Shown piece after piece: positions 5,443-13,463 of a DNA stretch of 20,724 bases. This stretch comes from a virus. Made by a program: the position numbers and the translations under genes. The notes below the pieces were generated by a model. It saw nothing but the letters and a program-made list of their open reading frames with translations. It made no database searches and had not been told where the DNA came from. The stretch is from the IMG/VR virus record IMGVR_UViG_3300047553_000130, positions 1-20,724 of that record; one strand, written 5' to 3'. How positions within the stretch are numbered: position 1 is the first letter of the stretch; the number at the start of each line of letters is the position of its first letter.

Positions 5443-6003
5443 ATGACCAAGGTAATTACCCCTGAAGCCGTTATCAGCTACCCGCATATCTTCGAGCCGC
5501 AGACTCCGCCGGGAGCAAGCGAACCCGTCTATTCCTGCTCTCTGGTGTTTCCAGACGGAACCGACATCACCGATCTCAAAGCCGCAGCCCTCGCCGTTGG
5601 CAAAGAGAAGTGGGGCGACAAGTTCAAAGCCCTGCTCCAGTCCGGAAAGATTCGTATGCCGTTCCGCGAAGACGGTGTCGAGAAGGGCTATCCTGAAGGC
5701 TCGACGTTCATGAACGTTAAGTCGAAGCAAGCGCCGCAGGTCGTGTCGAAGTTTGCTGGCGCCGACGGCAAGCCCGCCCCGATCACTGATCCGAAGGAAA
5801 TTTATCCTGGCGCCAAGGTCCGTGCTTCGCTGCGCGCCTACGCTTACAGCGTCAACGGTAACAACGGCGTGGCCTTCAGCCTCGGCAACATCCAGAAGAC
5901 GGATGACGGCCCGCGTATGGACGGTCGCCTCTCGGCTGCTGATGAATTCTCTGCCGAAGCTCGTCCGTCCGCAGACATTTCGGACTTGGATGATCTCTTG
6001 TGA
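5443..6003 (+). CDS. DUF2815 family single-strand DNA-binding-like protein (186 aa)
   Basis: The length, sequence style (KVITPEAVISYPHIFEPQ, then YSCSLVFP) and position after DUF2800 identify a DUF2815 protein, thought to be a phage ssDNA-binding/OB-fold protein. The acidic tail ADISDLDDLL resembles the SSB C-terminal peptide that recruits replication partners. It would coat single strands made by the polymerase and nuclease. AAGGAAAC lies upstream of the ATG at 5443. It is the last gene before the terminator at 6036-6071. The family call is from memory of the cassette; the biochemical role is inferred. Confidence 0.82.
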   Translation: MTKVITPEAVISYPHIFEPQTPPGASEPVYSCSLVFPDGTDITDLKAAALAVGKEKWGDKFKALLQSGKIRMPFREDGVEKGYPEGSTFMNVKSKQAPQVVSKFAGADGKPAPITDPKEIYPGAKVRASLRAYAYSVNGNNGVAFSLGNIQKTDDGPRMDGRLSAADEFSAEARPSADISDLDDLL

Positions 6004-6035
6004 TTTGACTTGTCTGCTATAAAGCAGTACAAACT

Positions 6036-6071
6036 GGGGCCGGGAGTTTGGAAGTCCTCCCGGCCCCTTTT
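6036..6071 (+). terminator. Rho-independent terminator of the replication operon
   Basis: A perfect 11-bp stem (GGGGCCGGGAG at 6036-6046 with CTCCCGGCCCC at 6057-6067) closes a 10-base loop and is followed by TTTT. It lies 32 bp past the DUF2815 stop, reading on the + strand. On the other strand no T-run follows, so it should end only rightward transcription. Confidence 0.9.
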
Positions 6072-6093
6072 AACTGCTATGTAGGAGCAGCTA

Positions 6094-6600
6094 ATGACCA
6101 AGCATATTATGACCGCGGAAGAAGCGCGTCAACTTTTTACGTACAACGAAGAAACTGGCGAACTGCACTGGACAATAGATGTCCGGCCGCGCGCAAAGAA
6201 AGGCGAGGTAGCCGGATTTATATGTCCGGCCGATGGCTACCGACGTATAGGCTACAAAGGTTCTATAAATCTTGGACACCGAGTGATGTGGCTGTTCCAC
6301 ATGGGTCGTTGGCCACATAAGTTCCTCGACCATATCGACGGGAACAGAGCAAACAATCGTATAGAGAATTTACGTGAAGCGTCTCGTACTGACAACAACA
6401 GAAACGTAGCAATACAGCGCAATAATACTTCTGGTTATAAAGGGGTTAGTTTGATGCGACGCGACAACGTGTGGGTCGCGCAGATAACTGTTAACCGAAA
6501 GAACTATTTCCTGGGCCGCTTCGCTACACCAGAAGAAGCACACGCCGCGTATTGCAAAGCGGCGAAAGAACTTCACGGCGAGTTTGCTAACACTGGCTAG
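6094..6600 (+). CDS. HNH homing-type endonuclease with AP2 DNA-binding domain (168 aa)
   Basis: The middle carries an HNH_3-type nuclease core: His62 (GHRVMWLFHMG), DHIDGNRANN (Asp79, His80, Asn84) and ENLREASRTDNNRN. The C-terminus (residues about 113-168) is an AP2 DNA-binding domain (SGYKGVSLMRRDNVWVAQI, FLGRFATPEEAHAAY). Such proteins are free-standing mobile nucleases in phages. TAGGAG lies eight bases before the ATG at 6094. The gene sits after the operon terminator, so it needs readthrough or its own promoter. By hand count its G+C is about 49%, against about 58% for DUF2815 next door, consistent with recent arrival. Its stop shares CTAG with the oppositely transcribed helicase stop. 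Confidence 0.9.
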   Translation: MTKHIMTAEEARQLFTYNEETGELHWTIDVRPRAKKGEVAGFICPADGYRRIGYKGSINLGHRVMWLFHMGRWPHKFLDHIDGNRANNRIENLREASRTDNNRNVAIQRNNTSGYKGVSLMRRDNVWVAQITVNRKNYFLGRFATPEEAHAAYCKAAKELHGEFANTG

Positions 6601-7880
6601 TCCAGAACCTCAGAGATCATCTGGGCTTTCTTAGCAAGTGCGCGTGCAACTATTTCGTCGCAGGAATTTGCAAGGCCAAATGACCGCACGATCACTGGCT
6701 TAGACTGGCCGATGCGGTGGCATCGCTTTGAAGCCTGGGCGTTCGTTGCTGGCACCCAGTCCATCTCCACGAAGACAACTTGGTTCGCAGCCGTGAGCGT
6801 GATCGCGGTCGAGCAGGCCGTGATCTGGCCGATGAAGACGCGGCACGACGGGTCAGTCTGGAACCTATCAATTTCGGACTGTCGCTCCTGATTTGCCATA
6901 CCGCCCACCACGTAGGCCGGGTTGAACTCCGCCAGTTCTTCGCGCAACGCTTCGAGCGCGGCGCGGTGATAGGCAAACACTACCACCTTGTCGTAGGCAT
7001 GGTCCTTCAACTCGGCCGATAACTGCGCAGCGACCGGCTTCGCCTTGGCCAGTGCGGTGAGCCGGCGGAGCGAGGCCATGCTGGACACAATTGAATCGAG
7101 TTTGCCGGACACGTCGTCTTGCGTGACGGCGCTTTGCAAGATAAGCTCGACGGCTTGGCGCTCGTCCGGGCTTTCGATGTGGGCCGTGTCGTCCCAGTTG
7201 GCGACTTCGACTACGGTGTCCTGCCACCACAGCGGCGGCAACTCCGTCAGAACTTTATCGGCCTTGCGGCGGAGCATGATCGACTGGAGGATGGACTTGA
7301 ACTCGCCCATTCGTTCAGCTTTGTTGCCTAAAACCTTAAGACCGAACTGCCTGTTCCAGGTCTTGCAGAAATACAGAGTATAATCGACGAAGTTTAATGG
7401 GTAGTTCCATATCGCTTTAAGATGAGTCCAGAAGTCAGAGACATCATTAGGAATGGGAGTGCCGCTAAGAAGCCAAACACGGTCGCTGAAACGAACAAGA
7501 CCGTCGCCACGACAGTACTGACCATATAGGTACTTTGTGCGCTTAGCTTGACGATTTTTAAGATAGTGCGCTTCGTCGATGACGAGAACATCCGGTTCCA
7601 GTTTGGCGATCTCATTACGCGCTTCCTTCGATTGCGTTAGTTTGTCGTAACTGTAGATTACTACTTCGCGCTCGATCTTACCCCAGCGTTCGAACTCGCG
7701 GCGCCAGTTAATCTTGGCGATGGCTGGACAGACTACGGCAACTTTCTTCAGGCCAAGCTGGTCGCACGCGGCTATGACTTGGATCGTCTTGCCTAGCCCC
7801 TGCTCATCCGCGAGAAACGCCGCGGGATTTTCTGCGAGGAATTTTGCCCCCGTCTTCTGATACTCGAATAGGTGATCCAT
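6597..7880 (-). CDS. SNF2-family DNA helicase/translocase (427 aa)
   Basis: This is a compact SF2 Swi2/Snf2 enzyme, close in style to SMARCAL1-like phage helicases that use ATP to remodel or anneal branched DNA. From the start at 7880, motif I is DEQGLGKT (25-32), motif II is DEAH (102-105), motif III is LLSGTPI (137-143), and motif VI lies in RCHRIGQ (386-392). ATG at 7880 is preferred over a TTG 30 bp upstream because GAGAGG and GGAG lie just before it. The gene overlaps the RuvC-like gene by 77 bp in another frame. It is the last gene of the minus-strand operon. Residues about 90-200 come from a more A+T-rich stretch. Activity is expected from the intact motifs. Confidence 0.92.
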   Translation of the reverse strand: MDHLFEYQKTGAKFLAENPAAFLADEQGLGKTIQVIAACDQLGLKKVAVVCPAIAKINWRREFERWGKIEREVVIYSYDKLTQSKEARNEIAKLEPDVLVIDEAHYLKNRQAKRTKYLYGQYCRGDGLVRFSDRVWLLSGTPIPNDVSDFWTHLKAIWNYPLNFVDYTLYFCKTWNRQFGLKVLGNKAERMGEFKSILQSIMLRRKADKVLTELPPLWWQDTVVEVANWDDTAHIESPDERQAVELILQSAVTQDDVSGKLDSIVSSMASLRRLTALAKAKPVAAQLSAELKDHAYDKVVVFAYHRAALEALREELAEFNPAYVVGGMANQERQSEIDRFQTDPSCRVFIGQITACSTAITLTAANQVVFVEMDWVPATNAQASKRCHRIGQSKPVIVRSFGLANSCDEIVARALAKKAQMISEVLD

Positions 7881-8358
7881 TCTCCAGCCTCTCTGCGGCG
7901 TAGCAAGCAATCAGCGCAGCATCCGCCCGCCCGTCGTCCTTCTTCCGTGCGAAGAGGTGCGCCTGGTCAGGGAAAAGTTCTTGCGCTCTTGCTCGGCTTC
8001 CGTCCTTTCCGCCAAACAATCGCATAGCCTTAGTCCACGTTTGCGGCGGGATCAAGGCGAAAGGAATGTCAAGCGCGGCCAGCACGCCTTCGAGTACACC
8101 AGCCGCACGGCCGAAGCTGAAAGTAGAAGCGACGCCTTGCCCCGGCATCGAGTGGACTTTCTCGACGGCTGCGGTCATGCCCTCGGTTACATGTAACCGC
8201 AACGCAGAAGAAAGGGCCACGGCGTCAACCTGATTGACGGTCCGTGGCCCTCGCTTAACCTTAGTAGTGGGCATATCTATAACGACAATCGAACGGTCGT
8301 CCGTGTCGAGAAGTACCAAAGCGCCAGAAGCGCCGGGGTCAACGCCCAGGATTTTCAT
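7804..8358 (-). CDS. RuvC-like Holliday junction resolvase (184 aa)
   Basis: The RNase H-like fold of RuvC is evident. GVDPGASGALVLLD holds the first acidic residue (Asp7), AAVEKVHSMPGQGVAS holds Glu66, and RKKDDGRADAALIACYA holds the final acidic pair (Asp141/142, Asp146). It would cut four-way junctions during phage recombination or clear branches before packaging. The basic tail (IPRRKSRGVSRG) is encoded in the region overlapping the helicase start. No clear Shine-Dalgarno precedes 8358; the upstream gene ends 17 bp before, so coupling is possible. Pairing with the SNF2 helicase supports a branched-DNA role. Confidence 0.88.
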   Translation of the reverse strand: MKILGVDPGASGALVLLDTDDRSIVVIDMPTTKVKRGPRTVNQVDAVALSSALRLHVTEGMTAAVEKVHSMPGQGVASTFSFGRAAGVLEGVLAALDIPFALIPPQTWTKAMRLFGGKDGSRARAQELFPDQAHLFARKKDDGRADAALIACYAAERLENGSPIRVSEDGGKIPRRKSRGVSRG

Positions 8359-8375
8359 GGGCGAACAGTATACGT

Positions 8376-8501
8376 TTAGAACTTAGTGCGCAAGTGACTA
8401 CGTGGCCCCAGCTTTTTACGGTGCCGAAGACCGACTGGCTTACTACGCCGCTTGGCTTTTGGCAGCGGTTTCCATGCACCTTTAACTACAGTCTTGGCCA
8501 T
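8376..8501 (-). CDS. Tiny, very basic protein (41 aa)
   Basis: A 41-codon frame starts at an ATG sharing one base with the stop of the 1038-aa gene (TAATG), with GGCAGGAG upstream. It is very rich in Lys and Arg (KPLPKAKRRSKPVGLRHRKK) and has almost no acidic residues. It fills the gap between the large virion gene and the RuvC-like gene. The composition suggests nucleic-acid or ribosome binding, or a virion DNA-associated peptide. No family is recognised. Confidence 0.7.
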   Translation of the reverse strand: MAKTVVKGAWKPLPKAKRRSKPVGLRHRKKLGPRSHLRTKF

Positions 8502-11500
8502 TACTGTGCGGCTCCTGCCTTTTGCAACTGAGTGTATACTTCGTACTTGACGGCATCGCGGTACATATCCCGCGACTGTTCGAAGACTTTGCGGAACACA
8601 CGGCGTTTCTGTTCGTCATCAAGACCGACATACCACGGCTGCTTGACGATCTGATCGAGTTGCTGCTTCGCGACAGCGCCTGACGCGTAGGCAAAGCGGC
8701 GGTGCAAGTCCTGCGGTATCTCGTACTTCTGCCCGTTGATAGTGACAAACTTGTCGGGCTTACCCGCAACGAACATGATCTTTGCGGCCTCGGTCTTGGC
8801 TGGGCTTGACACGTTCTGCTGCGATACACGAACAGGGGACAAAAGGTTGAACGCAACAGCAGCCGCGCCACCTTCACTCGGCGTTTTAAATCCGGTGCGG
8901 GTGATGCGGTCGCCCCACGGGTCGAGCCGCGAAGGAAGATTATCGCTAAGACCAGGCACGCGTGACTTAGCTGTGTTGAGCAACTCGCCAGCAAAAGTCT
9001 CGGCTGTCGTATCGCGTAGGATGGGGTCGATAGCAGAGGCCGTTTGCGGAAGAACGTTCGGAATAAACGACGCCGCCATCTTCTTAACGTAACCTTCGCC
9101 GTACCGATCCGGGTCCGAGAAGGCTTCCATCAGGTCGGAGATACCTTGCAGATAGGTCTTGCTGGCAAGGTTCTTCGCGATAGCCAGCGTGATGGCCGTG
9201 CCTGCTTCCTCAAGCTGCTTCTTATCCATGAACTTGCTAAGCGTAGCAAAGTCCGCAGCCAAACCAATCTGCATAGCAAGCGGTTCAAGCCGGCCGTACT
9301 GATAGTACTTGCCGCCAATCTTGATGCTCTGCGGCTGCCAGCCCGTAGCCAAAAGCGCAGCGCGCTCAGCCGGATCGCTTGGGCCGTTGCCCGTTACGAT
9401 ACCTGCTTCGGCCAGAGCAGCAACGGACCCGGCGATAGCCGTACCGAGAGTAACCCGCGCCAGTGCTTCATCCCGCGCCCGACCGCCCTTAGTAACGTCC
9501 GTCCAAAAACTCTTGGCCAGAGGCGCCAGCGGAGTACGGCCGAGTGCTTGCTTAAGGATGTTGACTGGCGTGCGGACAAATGGGACGATGAAGCGGACAG
9601 GCCACGCGGTCTGCGTGACGCGCTGTGCCAACTTACCGTACTTGCCGAGTTCATTCTGGAATGTCATGACTTCGGCGTGCTTCGTCGCCGCGTCACGCAT
9701 CTGCTTAGTCGGGTTAGCTAGATAGTTCTTGTACAGTTCGGCGCGCTTTGCTGCGTCACCGCCAGCTTCCTTAGCAGCCTGGGCGTATGCCTGCGCAGCC
9801 AGTTCACCTTGGCTGTTGATGGCCTTGAACAATTCGTCTTCCGCCGTAAGCAACCGACTTGGAACACGGATTACTTCGCCCGTAATACCGCCAATAGCTT
9901 TCTTTTGTTGTTCTACTGCGGTCTTTGCGCTTCGCGCTTCTCCGGTACGGATGGCTTCGGCGAACAGACGAAGACCATCTTTCGCGCCCTGCAACATACC
10001 GACCATGCGCGCTTTAACTTCGCCGGAAGTGATGCGGTCTTCAGAGCGAAGTACCTTTCCGATACCGGAAGCTAGTGCCTTTTCCGGGAGAGACATGAAG
10101 CTGAAAAGCGTATTTGAAGTTACGTTTACAGCGTGCGTCGTCGGCCCCGCCAGCAGGCCGTTAATCCAAAATTCGGAAATCTTATCGCCAAATCCAGGCT
10201 TCGTCGCCTCACCGACAAATTTCGATACGGCTTCCGGAGAATTCAGCGTGCCGATCTTGCGCAGAAACTCATCGATTGCCGCGGGGTCCGTAATGTCGGT
10301 ATACTGGCCGATAGCCATCTCGACGGCGCGAGAACGATCCGACCCCTGAACTTCACGCAGCGACCGCATAGCGCGGCCGAGTTCTGCCGTGGCGCCAGCC
10401 AACTGCTCTTGAAACGCAGCCTGGCGCATGACCGCTTCGAGCGCCTTAGCCCGCAGGTTCTGGTCGCCAGTCGCCATGTATTCGCGGGCGGTAGCGAACA
10501 GGTCTTCCGCACTAGCGACAACCGCGCGGCGTGCAGCCGTAGTCTGTTCGGCGTTGAGCGGCTGGCCGATCTTGCGGCCGATAATGTCTTCTAGGTCAAC
10601 CTTGTCCGCGAGACGATTGATCTCTTCAATCGGCATCACGCCGCGACGTGCTTCGACGAACGCGTCGTTAGTTGCCGCCACCTCGTCAAGCAAACGCTTA
10701 ACGTCGTCGGTTGTTTCGAGCTTAGTGACGTTGATATTACCGGCGCGGTCAACAACAGGCGCAGCCTCTTCTACCGGCGCGGCCATGTTCTCAAGCGTGC
10801 GCGCAGCACGGGCTACGTTTTCCTGCGTTACAGGAATGGTAGGAACCGCTTCTGCTGCTGCAACCGGGGCCGGTGTTACCGAAACTTCAGGGGTAGCTAC
10901 AGGCTTCGGCGCTTCCACAACTTCCGGTGCAGCGGACGGACGCGCTAGACGCGGTGCCGGTGGGGGCGTGATCGGCTCGGCTACTTCTGCGATACGTGGC
11001 AGTGTAGGGGTAGCGCGTGACGGAAATTCGGGGACTGTAGCAAACGGGTACTTCATCGTCGCGAAGTCAGCGATGCCAAGTGCCTGTTCTGCGAATGACG
11101 TTGGCGTCTGCTTTACACTGGTCAGCGCCTCAATCGCGGGCAACACGCCGATGTTTTCGAGAAGTTGTCCGGTCCCCTGGGCGGCGCCCATAAGACCAGC
11201 CTGCGCCGTAGTGTACGCAGCCGCACCAATGTCCCCAAGCGGGGCGTAAAGATACTTGCCGAGAACGCCGAGGTTCTCAAGTGCGGCGCGATTCTCCGGA
11301 TCAAGACCAAGCGACGGCTCTGCGGCTAATACATCGCCAGCACCCGCAATAGCTGCGCCAAGCGGCGTTGTATCGGCAGGAGACGGAACCTGCGGCAACT
11401 CGGCTGTGGGCTGCTGGTCAATAACGCCGGGAAGGAACCGAGCGCCCTTGCCGTAGTCCACCATTTGCTGAGTAAGTTTAGGGTCAAGGGCTACGCCATT

Positions 11501-11617
11501 GTCCGCTGCAAACTTAATCAGTGCATCCGCGCTGGCACCAGCGTCCAGCATCTGCTGAAGCGTCTGCGCCAGCGCAGTGCTTTCATCGATCTGCGTCTTG
11601 GCGGTAGCGTCTGCCAT
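8501..11617 (-). CDS. Large internal virion / DNA-ejection-type protein (1038 aa)
   Basis: This is the longest gene of the window and a likely internal virion protein. It lies at the distal end of the virion operon, where podoviruses keep ejection proteins. The N-terminal 190 residues are helical and Ala-rich. Residues about 194-263 are a Pro/Ala linker (PITPPPAPRLARPSAAPEVV). The rest is long and helical, with a hydrophobic stretch (TLGTAIAGSVAALAEAGIVT) near the middle of the C-terminal half. No lysozyme or other catalytic motif is seen. GAGGACTAC precedes the ATG at 11617. Similar large proteins are common and unnamed in phages. The ejection role is inferred from size and position; a polyvalent injected protein is the alternative. 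Confidence 0.7.
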   Translation of the reverse strand: MADATAKTQIDESTALAQTLQQMLDAGASADALIKFAADNGVALDPKLTQQMVDYGKGARFLPGVIDQQPTAELPQVPSPADTTPLGAAIAGAGDVLAAEPSLGLDPENRAALENLGVLGKYLYAPLGDIGAAAYTTAQAGLMGAAQGTGQLLENIGVLPAIEALTSVKQTPTSFAEQALGIADFATMKYPFATVPEFPSRATPTLPRIAEVAEPITPPPAPRLARPSAAPEVVEAPKPVATPEVSVTPAPVAAAEAVPTIPVTQENVARAARTLENMAAPVEEAAPVVDRAGNINVTKLETTDDVKRLLDEVAATNDAFVEARRGVMPIEEINRLADKVDLEDIIGRKIGQPLNAEQTTAARRAVVASAEDLFATAREYMATGDQNLRAKALEAVMRQAAFQEQLAGATAELGRAMRSLREVQGSDRSRAVEMAIGQYTDITDPAAIDEFLRKIGTLNSPEAVSKFVGEATKPGFGDKISEFWINGLLAGPTTHAVNVTSNTLFSFMSLPEKALASGIGKVLRSEDRITSGEVKARMVGMLQGAKDGLRLFAEAIRTGEARSAKTAVEQQKKAIGGITGEVIRVPSRLLTAEDELFKAINSQGELAAQAYAQAAKEAGGDAAKRAELYKNYLANPTKQMRDAATKHAEVMTFQNELGKYGKLAQRVTQTAWPVRFIVPFVRTPVNILKQALGRTPLAPLAKSFWTDVTKGGRARDEALARVTLGTAIAGSVAALAEAGIVTGNGPSDPAERAALLATGWQPQSIKIGGKYYQYGRLEPLAMQIGLAADFATLSKFMDKKQLEEAGTAITLAIAKNLASKTYLQGISDLMEAFSDPDRYGEGYVKKMAASFIPNVLPQTASAIDPILRDTTAETFAGELLNTAKSRVPGLSDNLPSRLDPWGDRITRTGFKTPSEGGAAAVAFNLLSPVRVSQQNVSSPAKTEAAKIMFVAGKPDKFVTINGQKYEIPQDLHRRFAYASGAVAKQQLDQIVKQPWYVGLDDEQKRRVFRKVFEQSRDMYRDAVKYEVYTQLQKAGAAQ

Positions 11618-11637
11618 GTAGTCCTCGATTTATAAGA

Positions 11638-12585
11638 TCAGTCGGGTGCGTTGCCCATCGATGGCCCGCCAAAGAATGAACCGCCTCTGGCCTGCTTCAT
11701 GATCTTACCGGCATCAGGTCCATTAGTCACGCGGACAAACCCGCCCGGAAGAACCTGACCTTGGGCAAAAACTGGCGGAGAACCAGGCGCTCCACGTTCG
11801 TACACAACAGTCCGAACCTTACCGTCCGGAGACTTGCCTTCGCCGGAACCGTCGCCGCGCTTGAACCGCGCCTGGTCCAACCGCACACCGATCCAACCAC
11901 GCGCAGATGCGTCCTTCTGCGCCGGGGTCATGCCGGGGCTATAGGCAAGTACCTTCTGTTCGGCGTTGAGGATAGGTTGGCCAGTACGCTTATTGATCCA
12001 TACTTCTTCAGCGATGCCGTCGCCGTTGTAGTCGAACTGCTTCCATTCGCCTTCAACGTTTTCCGGAAGACCAGTCAGTTCTTGAACGGACTTGTCGCTC
12101 ATGACCATGAACGTCTTGCCGTTAATCTCTTTGGTCTGAAACGGCGTGGCGTCCTTAGTGAAGTCAGCCATACGCTTGACCTGCTCATCCATAGGGAGAG
12201 CCAGAAACGCCTTGCGCTTGTTCTCGTCGGTGATGGTCTTGGCGTACTCTTGAGCAGCGCCCGTGAACTTAGCACGCTCATTCATCGCGGCCTGAAGCTG
12301 CGCCAACTGAAGCTGAGTAGCAGCGCGGTTCTGCGCAGTCTGCTGGACGCTGGCCATAACCGCCTGCGGCGAAACCTGCGAACCCCGGCTGGCGGACTTC
12401 AGCAGCGCGCCAAGCGCGGCCAGCTTTTCACCGCCGGAAAGCGTCGAAGCGACATCGCCCTGAAGCGCCTTTTGTATGCTGTCCAGAGATGTAATATCCG
12501 GAAGAGTATTCTTAACGTCGTTGCCAACAGGAAGAGCAGTGCTGCGGCTACGACCGCCGATGCCGAGAGTTTGAAGGATACCCAT
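11638..12585 (-). CDS. Internal virion protein candidate (315 aa)
   Basis: The family is unknown. The N-terminal 110 residues are helical and Gln/Ala-rich (QQTAQNRAATQLQLAQLQAA), and the C-terminal half is more globular. DYNGDGIAEEVW (from residue 185) is a DxNxDG calcium-loop-like motif of the VCBS/dockerin sort. The end is Gly-rich. AGAGG precedes the ATG at 12585. It lies between a Gln/Ala-rich protein and the 1038-aa protein, the usual place for ejection or internal core proteins. That role is inferred from position and composition only. Confidence 0.65.
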   Translation of the reverse strand: MGILQTLGIGGRSRSTALPVGNDVKNTLPDITSLDSIQKALQGDVASTLSGGEKLAALGALLKSASRGSQVSPQAVMASVQQTAQNRAATQLQLAQLQAAMNERAKFTGAAQEYAKTITDENKRKAFLALPMDEQVKRMADFTKDATPFQTKEINGKTFMVMSDKSVQELTGLPENVEGEWKQFDYNGDGIAEEVWINKRTGQPILNAEQKVLAYSPGMTPAQKDASARGWIGVRLDQARFKRGDGSGEGKSPDGKVRTVVYERGAPGSPPVFAQGQVLPGGFVRVTNGPDAGKIMKQARGGSFFGGPSMGNAPD

Positions 12586-12597
12586 GTCGAACCTCTA

Positions 12598-13461
12598 TTA
12601 AAGGAAGCCGAGCGTCTTAAGCCCGCCGAGAACACCAGCAACATCACCGGCCGTGCCGAGGAAACCCTGGCCCGGCGTAGTCGAAGTCTGAGTTGACGAC
12701 TGCACATTCGGCAGGCCCGTGAGGCCCGACTGAAGAATGCGAAGCTGCTCGACCGGGTAGCCGCGCTGTGCGAGGAAGTCCTGATAGGCCACGTCGAGGT
12801 TCTGCTGAGCAAGACCGCGCTGCGCCTGGCCAGCGGCCTGAAGCATACCGGCGCGGGCCTGTTCCTGCTGAAGCGCCTGATTGCCGTAGCCAGCAAGAGC
12901 CGAAGCACCAGCCAACTGCTGACCCGGAAGGGCCTGCGCCATCTGCGCGGCCTGGCCGTAACCCTGGCTGTACAGGTTAGCCAAGGTTTCAGCCATGTTG
13001 CGTTCCTGTTCGCCAGCAAGCTGCGCTTCGTAGACACCACGACGTTCATTGCCAAATGCCTTCGAAGCCGCAAGCTGCGCCTTGGTAGCAGCGTCGCGCT
13101 CAGCGCGGGCCTGCGACAGACGAGCCATTGTAGCATCGATCACATTCTGCTGGTACGGGTTCATGAAACCCTGCACATTCTGCTGGAACTGCTGCGGCGA
13201 GAACATCGCTGCCTGCTGCGCGACCTGAGTGGCCTGCGCCAGTTCCGGCGCGCCGACGCGGTTTGCCGCGGCCTGCTGCGCCATCTCGAATGCCTGCTGT
13301 TCGGCAGGGCGGAAACCGGCAACGCGCGGCCCGCTGTAGGGCTGATACGGCAGAGAGGCGACCTGCTGCGCCGCCGTCATGTTGCGCGTCAGCGCCTCTT
13401 TAATAAACGGGTCCAGCGTATTCTGCTGGGTTGTCGTTGCAGTCTGACCGCCTTTAGACAT
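12598..13461 (-). CDS. Ala/Gln-rich virion protein candidate (287 aa)
   Basis: Very rich in Ala and Gln, it is predicted as long helices (ATQVAQQAAMFSPQQFQQNV, ALQQEQARAGMLQAAGQAQR). It has a glycine-rich C-terminus (GQGFLGTAGDVAGVLGGLKT) that could insert into or cross a membrane. The N-terminus has SLPYQPYSGPRVAGFRPAEQ, a pattern I associate with phage virion proteins next to ejection genes. AAGGAA lies upstream of the ATG at 13461. The composition recalls podovirus internal core/ejection proteins. No family name can be given. Confidence 0.65.
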   Translation of the reverse strand: MSKGGQTATTTQQNTLDPFIKEALTRNMTAAQQVASLPYQPYSGPRVAGFRPAEQQAFEMAQQAAANRVGAPELAQATQVAQQAAMFSPQQFQQNVQGFMNPYQQNVIDATMARLSQARAERDAATKAQLAASKAFGNERRGVYEAQLAGEQERNMAETLANLYSQGYGQAAQMAQALPGQQLAGASALAGYGNQALQQEQARAGMLQAAGQAQRGLAQQNLDVAYQDFLAQRGYPVEQLRILQSGLTGLPNVQSSTQTSTTPGQGFLGTAGDVAGVLGGLKTLGFL

Positions 13462-13463
13462 AC

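Noticed and set aside
6005-6033. Sigma-70-like promoter candidate TTGACT, 17 bp, TACAAA before the terminator
   Set aside because: The -10 match is poor and transcription would start inside the terminator stem, so it is not supported as the HNH promoter.
7880-7910. TTG start for the helicase 30 bp upstream
   Set aside because: The ATG at 7880 has GAGAGG/GGAG just upstream, while the TTG lacks a Shine-Dalgarno.
10428-11249. Long open frame (273 codons) on the + strand opposite the 1038-aa gene
   Set aside because: It is Ser/Ala/Thr-rich low-complexity translation of the antisense of a well-supported gene, with no domain and no independent signals.
11761-12696. Long + strand frame (311 codons) opposite the 315-aa gene
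   Set aside because: It is an antisense frame crossing two minus-strand genes, without domain likeness.
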